A stretch of DNA of 64,000 nucleotides from Phanerochaete sordida. Its lineage: Eukaryota > Basidiomycota > Agaricomycetes > Polyporales > Phanerochaetaceae. Shown here piece after piece: positions 60,366-64,000 of the stretch (the stretch's first letter is position 1; each line of letters begins with the position of its first letter). The position numbers and the translations under genes were made by a program. Where the stretch lies: the NCBI GenBank assembly GCA_019973155.2, contig BPQB01000012.1, forward strand, positions 248,001 to 312,000, in the 5' to 3' direction. Below the pieces are notes generated by a model. The model was not told the DNA's origin and ran no database searches. It saw nothing but the letters and a program-made list of their open reading frames with translations.

Positions 60366-61675
60366 CTACAGAGGTATGTGAGACTCGGTGTGATACGGTG
60401 GCGGGGTTGCTTCCAGGGGGCGGCTGCCTCCAGGTCCGTACCCGCTCGCACTCCCCGACAGTCCATCGTCCTCCACGCCACTTCCCGACGGTGACATATG
60501 CGCCGATAAGCCCAAAGACGCAACGTACAGGTGTGTTCGCGACTTCTCCGAGATGCCCGGAGACGCCTGACCTGATGACGCGAACGCAGGCGTGAAGGCC
60601 GACACAGCGTAGTTCGTCGGTGCAGCGTCCGCGTGTGACGGATGTTGCGACGTCTCCGCGTCCGCGAAGTGTGCGAAGTGGCCCGGGCTGTCCGGATCCA
60701 TGCGCGGGCTCGCGCACAGATCGGTGATCCGCGCGCCGGGGCGGTAGCGGCTTCGGCGCGCGCGGTACAGCAGCACGAGCAGCGCGATGATGATCAGAGG
60801 GACGACGATGGCGACGGCGATGACGGCTGTGCGCGATGTGCCTGAAAGCCCGGTCCCGTGCGATGATTTTGCGGAGGCGGGGGTGGGTGCGGGCCCTGAC
60901 GAGCTGGTATTTGGTGAAGTCATCTCCGGAGTCGGCGAATGTTGTTGAGACGCAGTCGAGTCTATAGACGGAGCTGGGCTGAGCACCGATTCTACAGCCG
61001 GGACAGTAGTGCTCGAACTATCTTCGTCGTCTCTGCAGCAGTTTGTCAAGTCAAACATCCCTCGAGGCGTAGAGGACATACTCACTTCGTGTAGATAAGG
61101 TAGTCGAACAGGACTACGCTTCGCGGCCCGCCGATCTCTCCGTTCTGGAGCTTGAACGAATGTGGCTTCGACTCAAGGTTCTCTGCGGAGAAGTAGACTT
61201 GGTTATACTTGTACGTGAACTCGCTTGTCTGAGGGTCGACAAAGCGCCCCACGACTTCTTCGTCCATGTAGAAGATGAGGTCGATGCCAAAGCCTCCATC
61301 GATCATGCCAAACACATACAGAGCCGAACCTGCCAAGTTGGCGAATATGTCAGTACTGACCATGAGCGAAGAACTCGTGGCCATACCAGTGAAATTAAAC
61401 GTTGCATTTCGTAGCAAGGTCTCCGCGGGGATATCTGGGTTGTATGTTGTGTCGTGCCAGGTGCCGTCGAGGGCGTTGTTGGCGTCCGGCTTCGCGCCGC
61501 AAGAGCTGCATGGTCCAATTGCCCACATGGCCTCGTAGTTGATCACTGTACCGGTCGTAGGGTCCGCACCTTGGTCGTCGACGGTGACGTTGATCAGCCT
61601 CCCAAAGACGGGGGTCAGAAAGCTTGAGATAAATAGCAGCCCCAGGCCGCGAATAAAAAGGAGTGTGGTCGACAT
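60366..61675 (-). CDS. Type I single-pass membrane protein with PPxY tail
   Basis: Exons, minus strand: 61675-61086 and 61032-60366 (53-bp intron); 418 residues. The start is placed at the ATG that gives a signal peptide (MSTTLLFIRGLGLLFISSFL); the open frame runs 50 codons further upstream. The ectodomain (~25-197) is beta-rich in appearance with N-glycosylation sites and no recognised family (NALDGTWHDTTYNP, NATFNFTGMATSSS). Then a Ser/Thr/Pro stalk, TM helix (AVIAVAIVVPLIIIALLVLL), basic anchor (YRARRSRYRPG) and a tail ending ATPPPYHTESHIPL with a PPxY motif. The truncated gene at 1-863 is its paralogue, with the intron in the same place and phase. Confidence 0.85.
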
Positions 61676-62670
61676 GTTTGCCAAAAGTTCGAGCCAGAGA
61701 ACCACCGTGGCGAGGAGCAGAGGGTGGGAGTCGAGCCGTTGAAACTCTCGTTGCAGCATGCTGAGCGGGTATCCATCCACGCTTATGACCCTTGACAGGC
61801 GTGGGCACATAGCCAGGTTCGTCAATCGTCAAGGGCTTCTGAACGTTGATCTGAACAGAAGTGAGCATAGCACCCTATCTGAACGCCGAGATCATAGATG
61901 GAAAGTCTGAGAAGCACGACGTGCGGGTCGCTCTGCTGCAAAGCGTAGCTCAGACGTCGGGAGGTCGTTCACGTTACGGGTGGCTGTCAATAATTTCCTA
62001 CCATAATGCCGTGGTCATCGACGTGAACCGCAACCCAGCGAGCAATAGGGGCATTGAAACATACCTCGCCGGGAAACAAGGGCAACACAGGTTGAGCCTT
62101 TGTATAGTGACCGGCATCCAGCCGTCGAATGCTTGCGTAGGGCGGGGCATCTATGAGATCAACCAGTTCGCCGAAGCAGCCGCCGTCCGTGACCCACGGA
62201 AACCAATGCCTGACATACTGTCATAGTCTGCGAGAGAGGACTAAGCGATCTTATGCTCAGAGTCAAGCAAAGCTCGTTGCACGCCATGGTGTCTCTGGAC
62301 AAGTACGCGGGCGCGTCGAAGCAAAACACGGAAATTGAAAAGCGCCCAATCTTGTCCCAAAGCGACCATCTTTCGTAGGACATACCGCTTTGATAGGTAC
62401 CGCCATCCCACCACCTGCCTGGCTCCAAATTCCGGAATTCAAATATTCATACCTCGCTCACAGCGTTTTAGGGATGCGTGCTGGTGGGCGAGGAACAGTC
62501 TCGTACGGCGCCTTCGGGACAGGGCTGTCAAACGTCCGGCAGCCTAGACCGCCGTGATAGTCGCCGTCGCCCATGCTCGGACACGAGGCGAGCCCAGTCG
62601 CCTGCTCTCCCCACCGCCCTCCTCGACCTCTGTGTTTGCTACTACTGCTCAGAGACCTGGATATCAGGCC
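61676..62670. other. Divergent promoter region, membrane protein / F-box gene 5
   Basis: No gene is recognised. Holds the conserved 13-mer at 62555. Confidence 0.5.
62555..62567 (+). promoter_or_regulatory. TGATAGTCGCCGT element, F-box gene 5
   Basis: Exact 13-mer, 116 bases before the ATG at 62671, with no TATA-like box after it (CGCCCATGC). Confidence 0.45.
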
Positions 62671-64000
62671 ATGACGTACACCAATCTTCCTGACAGCAGC
62701 TCATATAATCTCCCACAAGCGAGGTCGGAGCAACCTGGAGGTTCGCTCGGGAGGAAATACAAGGCAACTGTGAAGAGCGAAAGGAGAGGGCATAGCTCGA
62801 GTACGTAGTCTCGCCTCTACTCGATGTATGACTCACAGTCCCGAAACAGGTTTTCCCATCGAGCAGCTCTCTGTGGACCTGCTCATCCGATGCCTCCACT
62901 GGTACATCGTCGGCGTGTGCGAGGCTGCGGCACGTCACTCACACTCTTCAAAGCTCTTTCATCTGGAGGATGGCCATATTCTGGAGGATACTCGCGGCCC
63001 CGCTCCATATTCCTGGCTTGCCATCCGACATGTCTGTCGTGCTTGGCGGAAGATAGCCTTGACTTACCCGCAGCTGTCCGCGCATATCTTCCTGACGCGC
63101 CCAGAATGCGTCCAAGATCTGCTCGGGAGAGTGGGTCCCGTCGAAATCACTGTCTACGATGCAAGCATCGAGTACAACACGAAGCACCGCGCCCGAGTCG
63201 CGGACTCCTGCAGCCTCATTCTCGCGCACTTCGCGCAGGTGGCTCATGGCCGCCTATGCGTGATGGACGACACGTTGGCCAAAGAGCTTTCCGAAGCTCT
63301 CGGCGACCGGTCTTGCAACGCCAGGTCGCTCGCGTTGGTATTCACTCAGCTGGGCATTCGCCAAAGCCCCTTCCCCGCCGGCGCGCATTTCCCCGAGCTG
63401 CGCGAATTATCCTGCCACAACATGGCCCTACCCAATCTTGCACTTAACGCTCCACGACTTCGGGCCCTGAGACTTACTAGCGACATCGGAATGAATATGC
63501 TTTCCGCAGATGTACTCGCGCTACTTGGGTCCACGTCGGGACTCGAAGAGCTCGTTCTCGATGGGATCCTCGCAGAAAGCGAGACTTGGCCACACGTCCA
63601 TGAAGTCGATCCCGAGACTGCTCGTTGGCACACTGTCACACTCCCTACTCTGCGTCTTCTCCGTGTTAGCACGCAGTACGCGACAACAGCGATGTTTTTC
63701 CTGCACCAGGTCCTTCACCCCGCGACTACCGCGCTGGATATCTCCTTCGCAAGCCTCGGACGGGACCTTCATGTCTACTGCGACTGCCTTGTCGCGATTG
63801 TCCTGGACAAGATCGATGCCTGGCTTAGTTTGGACAAGCTTCCTTTCCGATGCCTTTCCCTAGCGTGTACAGGAACGAAGCACAAGGGCTCGTTTCTGCT
63901 ACGCCTGTCACAGGACGACTTCAATCTGGATCCCAGCACACCCACGCGAGAGATTCCCTTCTTCCAGCTCTCCTCTCAAGGCGCCGAGCCGGTCGACCAG
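62671..64000 (+). CDS. F-box protein with LRR-like region (F-box gene 5, cut by window end)
   Basis: Exons 62671-62800 and 62850-64000 (49-bp intron, gtacgt...aaacag); 427 residues present and the frame is open at the last base. Exon 1 ends basic (KATVKSERRGHSS). The phase-1 intron is again directly before the F-box-like domain (FPIEQLSVDLLIRCLHWY, APYSWLAIRHVCRAWRKIAL, TYPQLSAHIFLTRPECVQDL). LRR-like parts: LRALRLTSD, LEELVLDG, LRLLRVSTQ. Closest to gene 2 (CTGTKHKGSFLLRLSQDDFN against CTGSRIQGSFFLFLWQDELN), and the intact reference that exposes the gene 2 frameshift. Confidence 0.85.

Overview
The window looks like nuclear DNA of a basidiomycete fungus, most likely an Agaricomycete of the wood-decay (polypore) type. 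It is GC-rich. Genes are split by many introns of about 47-76 bp with GT-AG ends and GTRNGT-like donors. The families are typical of mushrooms: NTF2-like/FMO fusions, F-box/LRR-like paralogues, beta-trefoil lectins, a BRE4-like transporter and a GH31 alpha-glucosidase. Gene models were built by hand: exons were joined where splice sites, reading phase and paralogue alignment agreed. All complete multi-exon models close in frame.

Left accessory block (1-18.5 kb). A truncated single-pass membrane protein gene (1-863) is followed by two ricin-B-like lectin genes (1930-2825 minus, 4438-5335 plus) with the same eight-exon structure. Next come a broken lectin-domain relic (6115-6721) and an intact 661-residue gene (6958-9233) that joins an MLKL/HeLo-like helical domain to two beta-trefoils. 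Three F-box paralogues follow (9995-11847; 12298-14090, frameshifted; 14271-16040), then an NTF2-FMO flavin monooxygenase (16291-18475 minus). A 0.3 kb repeat occurs twice, just upstream of the relic and of the first F-box gene.

Central conserved block (19.6-48 kb): BRE4-like/DUF2421 transporter, LSM6, GDT1-type Golgi cation transporter, a 221-bp MITE-like element, uridine phosphorylase, an HMG-box transcription factor with 4 kb of empty upstream DNA, a 2,4-dienoyl-CoA reductase-like SDR and a GH31 alpha-glucosidase.

Right block (48-64 kb): a second NTF2-FMO gene, a small unknown protein, an OSH1-like oxysterol-binding protein (ankyrin, PH, FFAT, ORD), F-box gene 4, the full-length paralogue of the window's first membrane protein (60366-61675 minus), and F-box gene 5, cut by the window end. 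The same three families (membrane protein, F-box, FMO) therefore occur in mirrored order at both ends. The strongest candidate for an undescribed system is the left block: a predicted membrane-active cell-death-type domain fused to lectin sensors, next to single-domain lectins and a diversifying F-box family. That reading is inference from architecture and context.
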